In this document: positions 17,458 through 28,140 of the stretch, one piece after another
Layout: every line of letters starts with the position of its first letter
Position numbering within the stretch: position 1 is the stretch's first letter
Source of the DNA: Caballeronia humi
GTDB lineage: Bacteria; Pseudomonadota; Gammaproteobacteria; Burkholderiales; Burkholderiaceae
Direction: 5' to 3'
Length of the DNA stretch: 64,000 nt
Assembly: GCF_001544475.1 (NCBI RefSeq)
Contig: NZ_FCNW02000025.1
Span: 1 to 64,000, forward strand
Made by a program: the position numbers and the translations under genes
The notes under the pieces: generated by a model
Seen by the model: only the letters and a program-made list of their open reading frames with translations
Databases searched by the model: none
What the model was told of the DNA's origin: nothing

Positions 17458-18654
17458 TCAGAGTCCGAGAATCATCTGCGCGATGATGTTCTTTTGAATT
17501 TCGTTCGAGCCGCCGTAGATCGAGGTCTTGCGGAAGTTGAAGTAGTACGCGGCGAGCGGCGCGGCATCGTCGTCGCCGGCAATGCTGTGTTCGCGCTCGC
17601 CTTCGAGGAACGCCGGATCGAACGCGGCGGCCTGCGGGCCGATTGCTTCGAACATCAGTTCGGTCAGCGCCTGCTGGACTTCGGTGCCCTTGATTTTCAG
17701 CATCGACGCCTCCGGTCCCGGCCCGCGCCCGCTCGTCTCGCTCGCGACAACGCGCTGCACCGTCACCTCCAGCGCCATCAATTCGATTTCAAGCGCGGCG
17801 ATCTTTGCGCCGAATACGGCGTCATGCAACAGAGGCCGGCCTTGCTTCGTCTGCTTGAGCGCGAGTTGCTTGAGAAATACAAGCTCGCGCTTCGATTGCC
17901 CGATTCGCGCAATGTTCGTACGCTCGTGGCCGAGCAGATACTTCGCGTAAGTCCAGCCGCGATTCTCCTCGCCCACGAGGTTTTCGACCGGCACTTTCAC
18001 ATCATCGAAGAAGACTTCGTTGACTTCGTGATCCTCATCGAGCGTGATGATCGGACGCACAGTGATGCCCGGCGTCTTCATGTCGATCAGAAGGAACGAG
18101 ATGCCCTCCTGCTTCTTCGCGGCGGGATCGGTGCGCACGAGACAGAACATCATGTCGGCGTGCTGGCCGAGCGTGGTCCACGTCTTCTGGCCGTTGACGA
18201 CGTAGTGATCGCCCCGGCGATCGGCGCGCGTCCTGAGCGACGCGAGATCGGAGCCCGCACCCGGCTCGGAATAGCCCTGGCACCACCAGTCGGAGCCATC
18301 GAGAATGCGCGGGAGGTAGTGGGCTTTCTGCGCTGCGCTGCCGTATTTCATCAGCACGGGCGCCACCATCGATACCCCGAATGGCAACACGCTGGGCGCT
18401 CCGGCGAGGGAGCATTCTTCGTCCCAGATGTGGCGCTGGGTGGCGTTCCAGCCCGGACCGCCGTATTCCTTCGGCCACGCGACCACCGACCAGCCGCGCG
18501 CGCCGAGCAGCTTGTGCCAGCTCGCGAAGTCGTCGCGGTTCAATCGTTTGTGGTGGAGTACCTTGTCGCGCAGTGCGTGCGGCAGGCTGGCTTCAAGCCA
18601 GGCGCGGATGTCTGAGCGAAAGGCTTCGTCGGCGGGGGAATAGTTCAGGTCCAT
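17458..18654 (-). CDS. Acyl-CoA dehydrogenase, main subunit
   Basis: A 398-residue dehydrogenase, first gene of a leftward operon. CQGYSEPGAGSDLASLRTRA and NGQKTWTTLGQHAD bind FAD and substrate. LLGHERTNIARIG contains a Glu at the position used as catalytic base in the isovaleryl-CoA and steroid-type enzymes. The C-terminus is KTSIYGGSNEIQKNIIAQMILGL, with Gly where medium-chain enzymes have Glu. Expected reaction: 2,3-dehydrogenation of an acyl-CoA with electrons passed to ETF. The substrate is unknown; the operon layout favours a branched or cyclic acyl chain. Confidence 0.87.
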   Translation of the reverse strand: MDLNYSPADEAFRSDIRAWLEASLPHALRDKVLHHKRLNRDDFASWHKLLGARGWSVVAWPKEYGGPGWNATQRHIWDEECSLAGAPSVLPFGVSMVAPVLMKYGSAAQKAHYLPRILDGSDWWCQGYSEPGAGSDLASLRTRADRRGDHYVVNGQKTWTTLGQHADMMFCLVRTDPAAKKQEGISFLLIDMKTPGITVRPIITLDEDHEVNEVFFDDVKVPVENLVGEENRGWTYAKYLLGHERTNIARIGQSKRELVFLKQLALKQTKQGRPLLHDAVFGAKIAALEIELMALEVTVQRVVASETSGRGPGPEASMLKIKGTEVQQALTELMFEAIGPQAAAFDPAFLEGEREHSIAGDDDAAPLAAYYFNFRKTSIYGGSNEIQKNIIAQMILGL

Positions 18655-18712
18655 GCGCAGTGTCTCCTGTCATGGCCCGCAATCGACCACGCTGGAGACG
18701 CCGCGCAATGAC

Positions 18713-19162
18713 TTACTGCAGCGGCTCTTTCAGTGCGGCCGGAACGGGCAGCGGCATCACGTCGATGCCTTCTTCGAGCAAGGCGTGCGCATCCTCGGGC
18801 GTCGTGACGCCGCGAATGTTGCGCGACGGCGCTTCGTTGTAGTGAATGCGCCGCGCTTCCTCGGCAAAGCGGTCGCCCACGTTCTCAGTCTTTTCAAGGA
18901 CCTCGCGCAGGAACTGCAGCGCACGCGCCTGGACCGCGGACGGATCGACCGTATCGCCACTCGCGCGAGGCGGCGGCGTAGCGTCGTTCCGGCTTGACGA
19001 CAGATTCAGGCGCGGCGCCGATGGCATGCGGCTCACCTCGGCTGTCGAGCAAACCGGACATGCGACCAGTCCGCGCGACAACTGCGATTCGAACTCTTCC
19101 GTTGAAGCAAACCAGCCTTCGAAGCGATGTTCGTGCGAGCACTTTAAATCGAGGACCTTCAT
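18713..19162 (-). CDS. DUF1178 family protein
   Basis: A 149-residue protein of the DUF1178 family. It starts MKVLDLKCSHEHRFEGWFAS; the frame extends upstream to 19231, but this is the family N-terminus. Cys8 with His10, and VACPVCSTAEV with CxxC, make a probable zinc ribbon. The rest is charged and helical, with a Pro/Ser-rich linker in the middle. Function is not known. It is conserved in alpha- and beta-proteobacteria and in Burkholderia usually sits near the nudix and nuo genes, as here. It stands alone between the complex I terminator and the acyl-CoA operon. Confidence 0.78.
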   Translation of the reverse strand: MKVLDLKCSHEHRFEGWFASTEEFESQLSRGLVACPVCSTAEVSRMPSAPRLNLSSSRNDATPPPRASGDTVDPSAVQARALQFLREVLEKTENVGDRFAEEARRIHYNEAPSRNIRGVTTPEDAHALLEEGIDVMPLPVPAALKEPLQ

Positions 19163-19319
19163 GCTGATCGGAGCTTTGTCTGAGTGTATCTCAAAATCGC
19201 GTTTTTGGAACGATCGTTCGTAAAAACGCATTGGCGTGGTGGATTTGGAAAACCCGCACGGTGGAGGAATGATTCTAGCCTGTCGGCCCAGCGTCTGCCG
19301 AACGTACGTCCGGAAACGA

Positions 19320-19344
19320 CAAAGCGGCCGTGACGGCCGCTTTG
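19320..19344 (-). terminator. Terminator at the end of the nuo-DUF2818-NUDIX transcript
   Basis: A perfect 11-bp stem: CAAAGCGGCCG at 19320-19330 pairs with CGGCCGCTTTG at 19334-19344 around a TGA/TCA loop. On the minus strand it is followed by TCGTTT. It lies just after the NUDIX stop codon, so it closes the long complex I transcript. The T tail is short. Confidence 0.65.
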
Positions 19345-19366
19345 CATGCGATGTCGATCGGAAAAT

Positions 19367-19966
19367 TCAGGCGTCGATCGGATCGCCGAGCTTCCACTCG
19401 CCCGACAGGATTTTTTCGACCCAGAACGCGCCGATGATCGTCTTTACGTCGCTGATCTTGCCGCTCTTGACCCATTCGGCGAGCTGCGCCTGCGTCGCGA
19501 CGAAGGTCTCGAGGAACTCGCCGTCGTCGAGCTTGCTTTCGCCTTCGGTAAGGCCGCGCGCGAGATAGAGATCGATGAACTCCGTAGAGTACGAAATGAC
19601 CGGATGAACGCGCGTCAGGAAAAACCAGTCGCGTGCCGTGTAACCCGTCTCTTCCTGCAACTCGCGCTTCGCGCAGGCAAGTTCGTCCTCGTTCGGATCA
19701 AGCTTGCCGGCGGGAAATTCAAGCAGCACCTTCCCGATCGGATAGCGGAACTGGCGTTCGAGCAGCACGCGACCGTCGTCGAACATCGGCAGGATCATCA
19801 CGGCGCCCGGATGCTCGACGTATTCGCGCGTCGCGTGCTTGCCGTCGGGCAATTCGACCGTGTCGCACTTGAGCGTCAGGAACTTGCCTTCGTGAACGGT
19901 CACGCTTTCGACCGTCTTTTCGATAAGGCCGTCGTCGCTGTCGGGAAGAGAGGAATGGTCAGCCAT
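19367..19966 (-). CDS. NUDIX hydrolase, ADP-ribose pyrophosphatase-like
   Basis: A 199-residue NUDIX protein. The Nudix box is around GKLDPNEDELACAKRELQEETGY (G-x5-E-x7-RELQEETG), with AVMILPMFDDGRVLLERQFRYPIGKVLLEFPAG before it. This is the pattern of the NudF/ADP-ribose pyrophosphatase branch, which splits ADP-ribose to AMP and ribose-5-phosphate and so removes NAD breakdown products. It follows DUF2818 after 41 bp at the 3' end of the complex I operon, a link between NADH oxidation and NAD metabolite clean-up. Confidence 0.87.
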   Translation of the reverse strand: MADHSSLPDSDDGLIEKTVESVTVHEGKFLTLKCDTVELPDGKHATREYVEHPGAVMILPMFDDGRVLLERQFRYPIGKVLLEFPAGKLDPNEDELACAKRELQEETGYTARDWFFLTRVHPVISYSTEFIDLYLARGLTEGESKLDDGEFLETFVATQAQLAEWVKSGKISDVKTIIGAFWVEKILSGEWKLGDPIDA

Positions 19967-20007
19967 CGTGCGCCCTATGCGAATGAGCCGCGACAGCGGA
20001 TGAGCTG

Positions 20008-20310
20008 TCAGCGGCGTTTGACGAGGTATTGATACGTGAAGCCGGGAAACGCGAGCACGACGAACAGGCTGAAGGTGATGGCGTAGAACTGCCAGCCCTG
20101 TTCGAAGCGATTGCCCGCGCGCGCTTCGAGCATAAAGCCGAGCGCGCCCACGACAAAATAAAGGACGATCAGCTCGGCGATGCGAATCCAGGCATTCTTC
20201 TTCGCCGCCTTGATCTTGAGCGGCACGACAGCGAAGAGACGCTGGTTCAGAAACGGAAGGTTGGCGCCGACGAGCGCCAACAACACGATAAACCAGCCCG
20301 CAGCTGACAT
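20008..20310 (-). CDS. DUF2818 family membrane protein, coupled to nuoN
   Basis: A 100-residue protein with hydrophobic segments at about 3-22, 45-62 and 73-92. It starts MSAAGWFIVLLALVGANLPFL and ends YQYLVKRR. Its ATG shares one base with the nuoN stop (TGATG at 20312-20308), which means translational coupling to the last complex I gene. I recognise it as DUF2818, a betaproteobacterial family of unknown function. Its place and size make it a candidate accessory subunit or assembly factor of complex I; no motif confirms that. Confidence 0.8.
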   Translation of the reverse strand: MSAAGWFIVLLALVGANLPFLNQRLFAVVPLKIKAAKKNAWIRIAELIVLYFVVGALGFMLEARAGNRFEQGWQFYAITFSLFVVLAFPGFTYQYLVKRR

Positions 20311-21782
20311 CAGAACGAGAGCGTATGCGTGATCGCCGTGAGACACGCCGACATCAGCGGACCCGGCACCAGGCCGAGCACGAGCACGGCCAGACCGTTG
20401 AACGCCAGCAGACCACGGTTCAGGCTGCTCGCGACGATCGGCGAGGCGTCCTGCGGTGCATCGAAGTACATCAGCTTCACGATGCGCAGGTAGTAGAACG
20501 CGCCCACCAGCGACGTAATCACGGCCAGCACGGCGAGCCACGTGAGGCCGGCGTTCATCGTCGCTTCGAGGACGGCGAGCTTCGCGTAGAAGCCGACCGT
20601 CGGCGGGATGCCGGCGAGCGAGAACATCATCACCATCATCACGAACGCGAACACCGGGCTGCGCTGATTCAGGCCCTTGAAGTCGTCGAGCGTTTCGGCT
20701 TCGAAGTCGCGGCGCGCAAGCAGCATCACCACGCCGAACGTGCCGAGCGTCGTCACGAGATAGATGATGCTGTAGAACATCGCGGAGCTATAGGCGCCGG
20801 CCGCGCCGGTCAGCTTGCCGTCGACCACGCCCGCGAGCAGGCCGAGCAGCACGAAGCCCATGTTCGAGATGGCCGAGTAAGCCAGCATCCGCTTGATGTT
20901 CTTCTGCACGATACCGGTGACGTTACCGACAATCAGCGACAGCGCCGCGAGGATCACCAGCATCTCCTGCCAGTCGACGGCGAGCGGCAACAGGCCCATC
21001 ACCAGGAAACGCAAACCCCATGCGAAAGCCGCGACCTTCGGGCCGCCGCCGGTGAGGAGCGTCATCGCGGTTGGGGCGCCCTGGTACACGTCCGGCACCC
21101 ACATGTGGAACGGCACCGCGCCCATCTTGAACGCCACGCCGGCCACGACGAAGATCACGCCGAAGAGCAGCACGGCATCGTTGATACGGCCCGATGCGAC
21201 AGCCTTCAGCACTTCGTTCAGCTCCAGCGAACCGGTCGCGCCGTACAGCATTGAAATGCCGTAGAGCAGGAAACCGGATGCCAGCGCGCCGAGCACGTAG
21301 TACTTCATCGCCGATTCGTTAGCCTGCGGCGAGTCCTTGCGCAGCGCGATCACCGCGTACAGCGAGAGCGACATCAGTTCGAGGCCGAGATACAGCATCA
21401 GGAAGTTGTTGCCCGAGATCATCACGCACTGGCCGAGCAGCGAGAAAAGACCGAGCAGGAAGAAGTCGCCGCGAAACAGGTCGCGGTCTTCGAGATATTT
21501 CTTCGAGTAGATCACCGTCACCGCATAACCCAGGCACACGACCGCTTTCATGGCGCTCGCGAACGAATCGACGACGTACATGCGCGAGAAGTAGTAATGC
21601 GGCACCGGATCGAGCGCGACGAACGCGAACCACACGCCAACGACGAGCGTCGACAGCACGGCGATCAGATACGTGACGCGACGGCTCGGCGGTCCGAAGA
21701 TCGTGTCGTTCAACCAGGCCACGACGATCGCGAGCATCAGGATCGTGTCGGGCAACAGGGCACTCATAGGGGCGTTTTGCAT
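20310..21782 (-). CDS. nuoN: NADH-quinone oxidoreductase subunit N
   Basis: A 490-residue antiporter-like subunit of complex I with about 14 membrane segments. The conserved helix-7/8 region (VPFHMWVPDVYQGAPTAMT) and KRMLAYSAISNMGFVLLGLL contain the buried Lys and His used in proton translocation. It works in the inner membrane with NuoL and NuoM to pump protons during NADH oxidation. It is the last nuo gene, 25 bp after nuoM, and overlaps the DUF2818 start by one base. Confidence 0.95.
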   Translation of the reverse strand: MQNAPMSALLPDTILMLAIVVAWLNDTIFGPPSRRVTYLIAVLSTLVVGVWFAFVALDPVPHYYFSRMYVVDSFASAMKAVVCLGYAVTVIYSKKYLEDRDLFRGDFFLLGLFSLLGQCVMISGNNFLMLYLGLELMSLSLYAVIALRKDSPQANESAMKYYVLGALASGFLLYGISMLYGATGSLELNEVLKAVASGRINDAVLLFGVIFVVAGVAFKMGAVPFHMWVPDVYQGAPTAMTLLTGGGPKVAAFAWGLRFLVMGLLPLAVDWQEMLVILAALSLIVGNVTGIVQKNIKRMLAYSAISNMGFVLLGLLAGVVDGKLTGAAGAYSSAMFYSIIYLVTTLGTFGVVMLLARRDFEAETLDDFKGLNQRSPVFAFVMMVMMFSLAGIPPTVGFYAKLAVLEATMNAGLTWLAVLAVITSLVGAFYYLRIVKLMYFDAPQDASPIVASSLNRGLLAFNGLAVLVLGLVPGPLMSACLTAITHTLSF

Positions 21783-21807
21783 GATCTTTTAGTTCCTCCG
21801 CACGACG

Positions 21808-23298
21808 TTACTGGGTGAGCGGCAGCTTCGACTGCGCGACGTGGGAGAGGAGGTTTGCCACGGATTCGTGCATCACATCGGTGAAGGGCTTCGGATAGAG
21901 GCCCATGTACAGCGTGAAGATCGCGAGCACGGCCAGCATCAGGATTTCGCGCTTGTTGATGTCCGTGAGCTTCGCGACGTGGTCGTTCGTGACCGCGCCG
22001 AAGTGCACGCGCTTGTACATCCACAGCGTGTAGGCCGCGCCGAGGATCAGCGTGAACGTGGCAAGGAAGCCGATCCAGAAGTTGTACTTGACGGCAGCCA
22101 GGATCACCATGAACTCGCCGACGAAACCCGACGTGCCCGGCAGGCCGCAATTGGCCATCGCGAAGAGCATCGAGAACGCGGCGAACTTCGGCATCGTGTT
22201 CACGACGCCGCCGTAATCCGCGATTTCACGCGAGTGGACTCGGTCGTAGAGCACGCCGATCGAAAGGAACATCGCACCCGACACGAAGCCGTGCGAGATC
22301 ATCTGGATGATCGCGCCTTCCACGCCGAGCTGGCTGAAGATGAAGAAGCCAAGTGTGACGAAGCCCATGTGCGCAATCGACGAATACGCGACGAGCTTCT
22401 TCATGTCCGTCTGCACGAGCGCGACAAGACCAATATAGATCACCGCGATCAGCGACAGCGTGATCACCACGGGCGCAAGGAAGTGGCTCGCGTCAGGTGC
22501 GATCGGCATCGAGAAGCGCAGAAAACCGTACGCGCCGAGCTTCAGCATGATCGCGGCCAGCACGACGGAGCCGCCTGTCGGCGCTTCCACGTGGGCGTCG
22601 GGCAACCACGTGTGGACCGGCCACATCGGCACTTTCACGGCGAACGCGAGGAAGAACGCGATGAACAGCAGCACCTGCGGCGTGAAGCCGATCTTCGCGG
22701 CTTGCCACGTGGCGAGGTCGAACGTGTGGGTCTGCGTGTACAGGTACAGGAGCGCGATCAGCATCAAGAGCGATCCCATCAGCGTGTACAGGAAGAACTT
22801 GAACGCCGCGTACACGCGGTTCGGTCCGCCCCACACGCCGATGATGATGTACATCGGGATCAGCGTCGCTTCGAAGAACACGTAGAAGAGCATGCCGTCG
22901 GCGGTCGAGAACACGCCGACCATGATGCCCGACAGGATCAGGAACGCCGCGAAGTACTGCGCGACGCGCGTCGTGATCACTTCCCAGCCGGCGATCACGA
23001 CGATCACCGTAATGAGCGCGGTCAGCACGACAAACCACATCGAGATGCCGTCCACACCGAGGTGGTAAGTGATGTTGAAGCGTTCGATCCAGTTCGCCTG
23101 TTCGACGAACTGCAGCGCGGCCGACGACGAATCGAAGCCGGTGATGAGCGGAATCGTGACGAGCAGCCCGAGGATCGAGCCGATCAGCGCGACCCAGCGC
23201 GCGGGCGCGGGGTTGCTATCGGAGCCAACAGCCAGGACCAGGACGCCGAATACGATCGGCAGCCAGATCGCGACACTGAGAATCGGAAAAGAGTGCAT
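21808..23298 (-). CDS. nuoM: NADH-quinone oxidoreductase subunit M
   Basis: A 496-residue antiporter-like subunit of complex I. Marks are the Glu of GVWGGPNRVYAAFKFFLYTLMGS (helix 5 region), VPMWPVHTWLPDAHVEAPTGGS, and KKLVAYSSIAHMGFVTLGFF with the proton-path Lys. It is a polytopic inner-membrane protein that carries one of the proton channels. It is encoded 13 bp after nuoL and 25 bp before nuoN. Confidence 0.95.
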   Translation of the reverse strand: MHSFPILSVAIWLPIVFGVLVLAVGSDSNPAPARWVALIGSILGLLVTIPLITGFDSSSAALQFVEQANWIERFNITYHLGVDGISMWFVVLTALITVIVVIAGWEVITTRVAQYFAAFLILSGIMVGVFSTADGMLFYVFFEATLIPMYIIIGVWGGPNRVYAAFKFFLYTLMGSLLMLIALLYLYTQTHTFDLATWQAAKIGFTPQVLLFIAFFLAFAVKVPMWPVHTWLPDAHVEAPTGGSVVLAAIMLKLGAYGFLRFSMPIAPDASHFLAPVVITLSLIAVIYIGLVALVQTDMKKLVAYSSIAHMGFVTLGFFIFSQLGVEGAIIQMISHGFVSGAMFLSIGVLYDRVHSREIADYGGVVNTMPKFAAFSMLFAMANCGLPGTSGFVGEFMVILAAVKYNFWIGFLATFTLILGAAYTLWMYKRVHFGAVTNDHVAKLTDINKREILMLAVLAIFTLYMGLYPKPFTDVMHESVANLLSHVAQSKLPLTQ

Positions 23299-23311
23299 AG
23301 GGTCCCTCGCC

Positions 23312-25378
<2,067 letters not shown>

Positions 25379-25395
25379 AACAGCCTAGCCTGAAT

Positions 25396-25701
25396 TTAAC
25401 CTTTGAGCTGATCGAGATCCTCGACGTTGATCGTGTCGAGGCTACGGAACAGGGTCACGAGAATCGCGAGACCGATCGCCGCTTCGGCGGCGGCCACGGT
25501 CAGCACGAAGAACACGAAAATCTGGCCATGCACATCGCCGAGATAGTGTGAGAACGCGACGAAATTGGTGTTCACCGCGAGCAGCATCAATTCGATCGCC
25601 ATCAGGATGATGATCACGTTGCGGCGGTTCAGGAAAATCCCGACGATGCTGATCGCGAACAGGATCGCGCCGAGCACGAGGTAATGGGCAAGACTCAACA
25701 T
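25396..25701 (-). CDS. nuoK: NADH-quinone oxidoreductase subunit K
   Basis: A 101-residue protein with three membrane helices, full length for Nuo[15 protein letters not shown] holds the conserved membrane Glu, and [17 protein letters not shown] a second Glu; both sit on the proton path next to NuoJ and NuoN. The start [15 protein letters not shown] at 25701 with AGAGAAGAAA upstream is preferred over a longer in-frame reading that overlaps nuoJ. Confidence 0.94.
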   Translation of the reverse strand: MLSLAHYLVLGAILFAISIVGIFLNRRNVIIILMAIELMLLAVNTNFVAFSHYLGDVHGQIFVFFVLTVAAAEAAIGLAILVTLFRSLDTINVEDLDQLKG

Positions 25702-25720
25702 TTTCTTCTCTCCTTCTCGC

Positions 25721-26410
25721 TCAGCCTTTGTTGTCGACCGTGCCCGCGCCGGCATTGCCGGTTACCGGGGGATTGGTCGCCGCATCGGGCGCTTCCGTTT
25801 CAGACTTCATCTTGACCAGGCGCACGCGATCCGACGCGCGCACCTTCACCTGCTCGCTGATCGTCTGGCGCTTGTTGTCTTTCTTCTCGCGGATCGTGAG
25901 CGCGATCGCCGCGATGATCGCGACCAGCAGGATCAGGCCCGCGATTTCAAATGCGAAGATGTAGTCGGTGTAGATGACCTTGCCGATCAGGCGCGTGTTC
26001 GACATCGCCGCCCCGCCGCCGACGCCCGCGCCCGCCGTCACGTCATGCACCGGCGTGACCGTCGCGCCGAAGCCGTGCCAGAGGATCAGCGCGGTCTCGA
26101 TGATGATGATCGCGCCGACGATGCTCGCGAGCGGCACGAACTTCTTGAAGTCACGGTGCAGTTCGTCGAGGTTGATGTCGAGCATCATGACCACGAACAG
26201 GAACAGCACCATCACGGCGCCGACGTAGACGAGAACCAGCAGGATCGCAAGGAATTCGGCCTGGAGCAGCATCCAGATCGCGGCCGCGTTGAAGAACGCG
26301 AGCACGAGGAACAGCGCGGATGCCACCGGATTGCGCGAAGTGATCACCTTCAGCGCCGACAAGGTCAGCAACAGCGCGAAGATATAGAACAGTACGGTCG
26401 TGAATTCCAT
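25721..26410 (-). CDS. nuoJ: NADH-quinone oxidoreductase subunit J
   Basis: A 229-residue complex I membrane subunit with five predicted helices (about 2-22, 28-48, 52-75, 92-110, 140-162). [19 protein letters not shown] is the conserved helix 3 whose pi-bulge links quinone reduction to pumping. The C-terminus is a 60-residue hydrophilic tail rich in Pro, Thr and Gly, longer than in E. coli. It is preceded by a 157-bp spacer after nuoI, one of only two large gaps in the operon. Confidence 0.94.
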   Translation of the reverse strand: MEFTTVLFYIFALLLTLSALKVITSRNPVASALFLVLAFFNAAAIWMLLQAEFLAILLVLVYVGAVMVLFLFVVMMLDINLDELHRDFKKFVPLASIVGAIIIIETALILWHGFGATVTPVHDVTAGAGVGGGAAMSNTRLIGKVIYTDYIFAFEIAGLILLVAIIAAIALTIREKKDNKRQTISEQVKVRASDRVRLVKMKSETEAPDAATNPPVTGNAGAGTVDNKG

Positions 26411-26567
26411 GATTACCGGTTCATCGTTAGGCCATCATCAGGCATTGTGTTGTGACGCGGGCGCTGGCCTGCGCCGCGTTTGCAGCGCATCCGGCGCGCG
26501 GGCCGGAACAGCAGGTGTCATCGTTTCGAGCGGGGACGTCGTTCTGATTCTTCCCCGTGCCAGCAGA

Positions 26568-27056
26568 TCAGCGGTAAGGCGCGTCAGCCGCCTTCGATGC
26601 CGCGATTTCCGTCTCGTAACGGTCGCCGACTGCCAGCAGCATGTCCTTCGTGAAATACAGGTCGCCGCGCTTCTCGCCGTGATATTCAAGGATGTGCGTC
26701 TCGACGATCGAATCGACCGGGCAGCTTTCTTCGCAGAATCCGCAGAAAATACACTTGGTCAGGTCGATGTCGTAGCGCGTCGTGCGGCGGGTGTTGTCGG
26801 CGCGCGTCTCGGACTCGATCGTGATCGCGAGCGCCGGGCACACCGCTTCGCACAGCTTGCACGCGATGCAGCGCTCTTCGCCGTTCTCATAGCGGCGCAG
26901 CGCGTGCAGGCCGCGAAAGCGCGGGGAAATCGGCGTCTTTTCCTCTGGGAACTGCACGGTGATCTTGCGCTGGAACGTGTAGCGTCCCGTCAGCGCGAGG
27001 CCTTTGAGCAGCTCGGTCAGGAAGAAGGTCTTAAAAAAATTCTGAATTGCGGTCAT
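26568..27056 (-). CDS. nuoI: NADH-quinone oxidoreductase subunit I
   Basis: A 162-residue iron-sulfur subunit that carries clusters N6a and N6b. Two ferredoxin motifs are present: [12 protein letters not shown] and [12 protein letters not shown]. It passes electrons from NuoG towards NuoB and the quinone. The N-terminal amphipathic helix ([21 protein letters not shown]) sits on the membrane. It lies 19 bp after nuoH. Confidence 0.95.
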   Translation of the reverse strand: MTAIQNFFKTFFLTELLKGLALTGRYTFQRKITVQFPEEKTPISPRFRGLHALRRYENGEERCIACKLCEAVCPALAITIESETRADNTRRTTRYDIDLTKCIFCGFCEESCPVDSIVETHILEYHGEKRGDLYFTKDMLLAVGDRYETEIAASKAADAPYR

Positions 27057-27075
27057 GGTTTAGTTCATCCGCCCA

Positions 27076-28140
27076 TTATTTCCAGATGTTCAGCGGCGAC
27101 ATGATCCAGAAGCCGACCACCACCACCCACACCACCGACACCGGCAGGAACACCTTCCAGCCAAGGCGCATGATCTGGTCGTAGCGATAGCGCGGGAACG
27201 TCGCACGCGCCCAGATAAAGACCGACAGCAGAAGGAAAATCTTGAATACGAACCAGAAAAAGCCCGGAATGAACGACAGGAAGCCAAACGGCGCGTCCCA
27301 GCCGCCGAGGAACAGCGTCGTTGCGATCGCCGAGATCACGATCATGTTGATGTACTCGGCGAGGAAGAATAGCGCGAACGCCATGCCCGAGTAATCGATC
27401 ATGTGACCCGCGACGATTTCCGATTCGCCTTCCACCACGTCGAACGGGTGACGATTCGTTTCGGCGATGCCCGAGATGAAGTACACGACGAACATCGGCA
27501 GGAGCGGCAGCCAGTTCCACGACAGGAAGTTGACGCCGAAGCCGGCGAAGATGCCGCGCTGCTGCGACGTCACGATCTCCGACATGTTCAGCGACCCGGC
27601 CACCATCAGCACGACGACGAGCGCGAAGCCCATCGAGATTTCGTACGACACCATCTGCGCCGCGGCGCGCATCGCGCCGAGGAACGCGTACTTCGAGTTC
27701 GACGCCCAGCCGGCGAGAATCACGCCGTACACGCCGACCGATGAAATCGCCATCACGTAGAGCAGCCCGGCGTTGACGTCGCCGAGTACCGCCTTCGCCT
27801 GGAACGGAATCACCGCCCACACGGCGAACGCCGGGACCACCGTCATGACCGGCGCGATCAGGTAGATCCACTTGCTCGCCTGGCTCGGCTGGATCACTTC
27901 CTTCAGCAGGAGCTTCAGCACGTCGGCGATCGGCTGCAGCAAGCCCATCGGACCGACGCGGTTCGGTCCCAGACGCACGTGCATCCAGCCGATGAGCTTG
28001 CGTTCCCATAGGATCAGGTACGCCACGCACAGCAGGATGACGACGGAGACCACCAGGATGCGGACCAGCGCCCACACCGTCGGCCATGCGACGCCGAGAA
28101 TCTGCGTGCCGCCCGCGTTGATCGTATCGAACAAGCCCAT
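27076..28140 (-). CDS. nuoH: NADH-quinone oxidoreductase subunit H
   Basis: A 354-residue membrane subunit that forms the floor of the quinone cavity. [26 protein letters not shown] is the strongly conserved first loop, and [24 protein letters not shown] the acidic E-channel loop. About eight helices. Its start is directly next to the nuoG stop with no spacer, so the two are probably coupled. Confidence 0.95.
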   Translation of the reverse strand: MGLFDTINAGGTQILGVAWPTVWALVRILVVSVVILLCVAYLILWERKLIGWMHVRLGPNRVGPMGLLQPIADVLKLLLKEVIQPSQASKWIYLIAPVMTVVPAFAVWAVIPFQAKAVLGDVNAGLLYVMAISSVGVYGVILAGWASNSKYAFLGAMRAAAQMVSYEISMGFALVVVLMVAGSLNMSEIVTSQQRGIFAGFGVNFLSWNWLPLLPMFVVYFISGIAETNRHPFDVVEGESEIVAGHMIDYSGMAFALFFLAEYINMIVISAIATTLFLGGWDAPFGFLSFIPGFFWFVFKIFLLLSVFIWARATFPRYRYDQIMRLGWKVFLPVSVVWVVVVGFWIMSPLNIWK

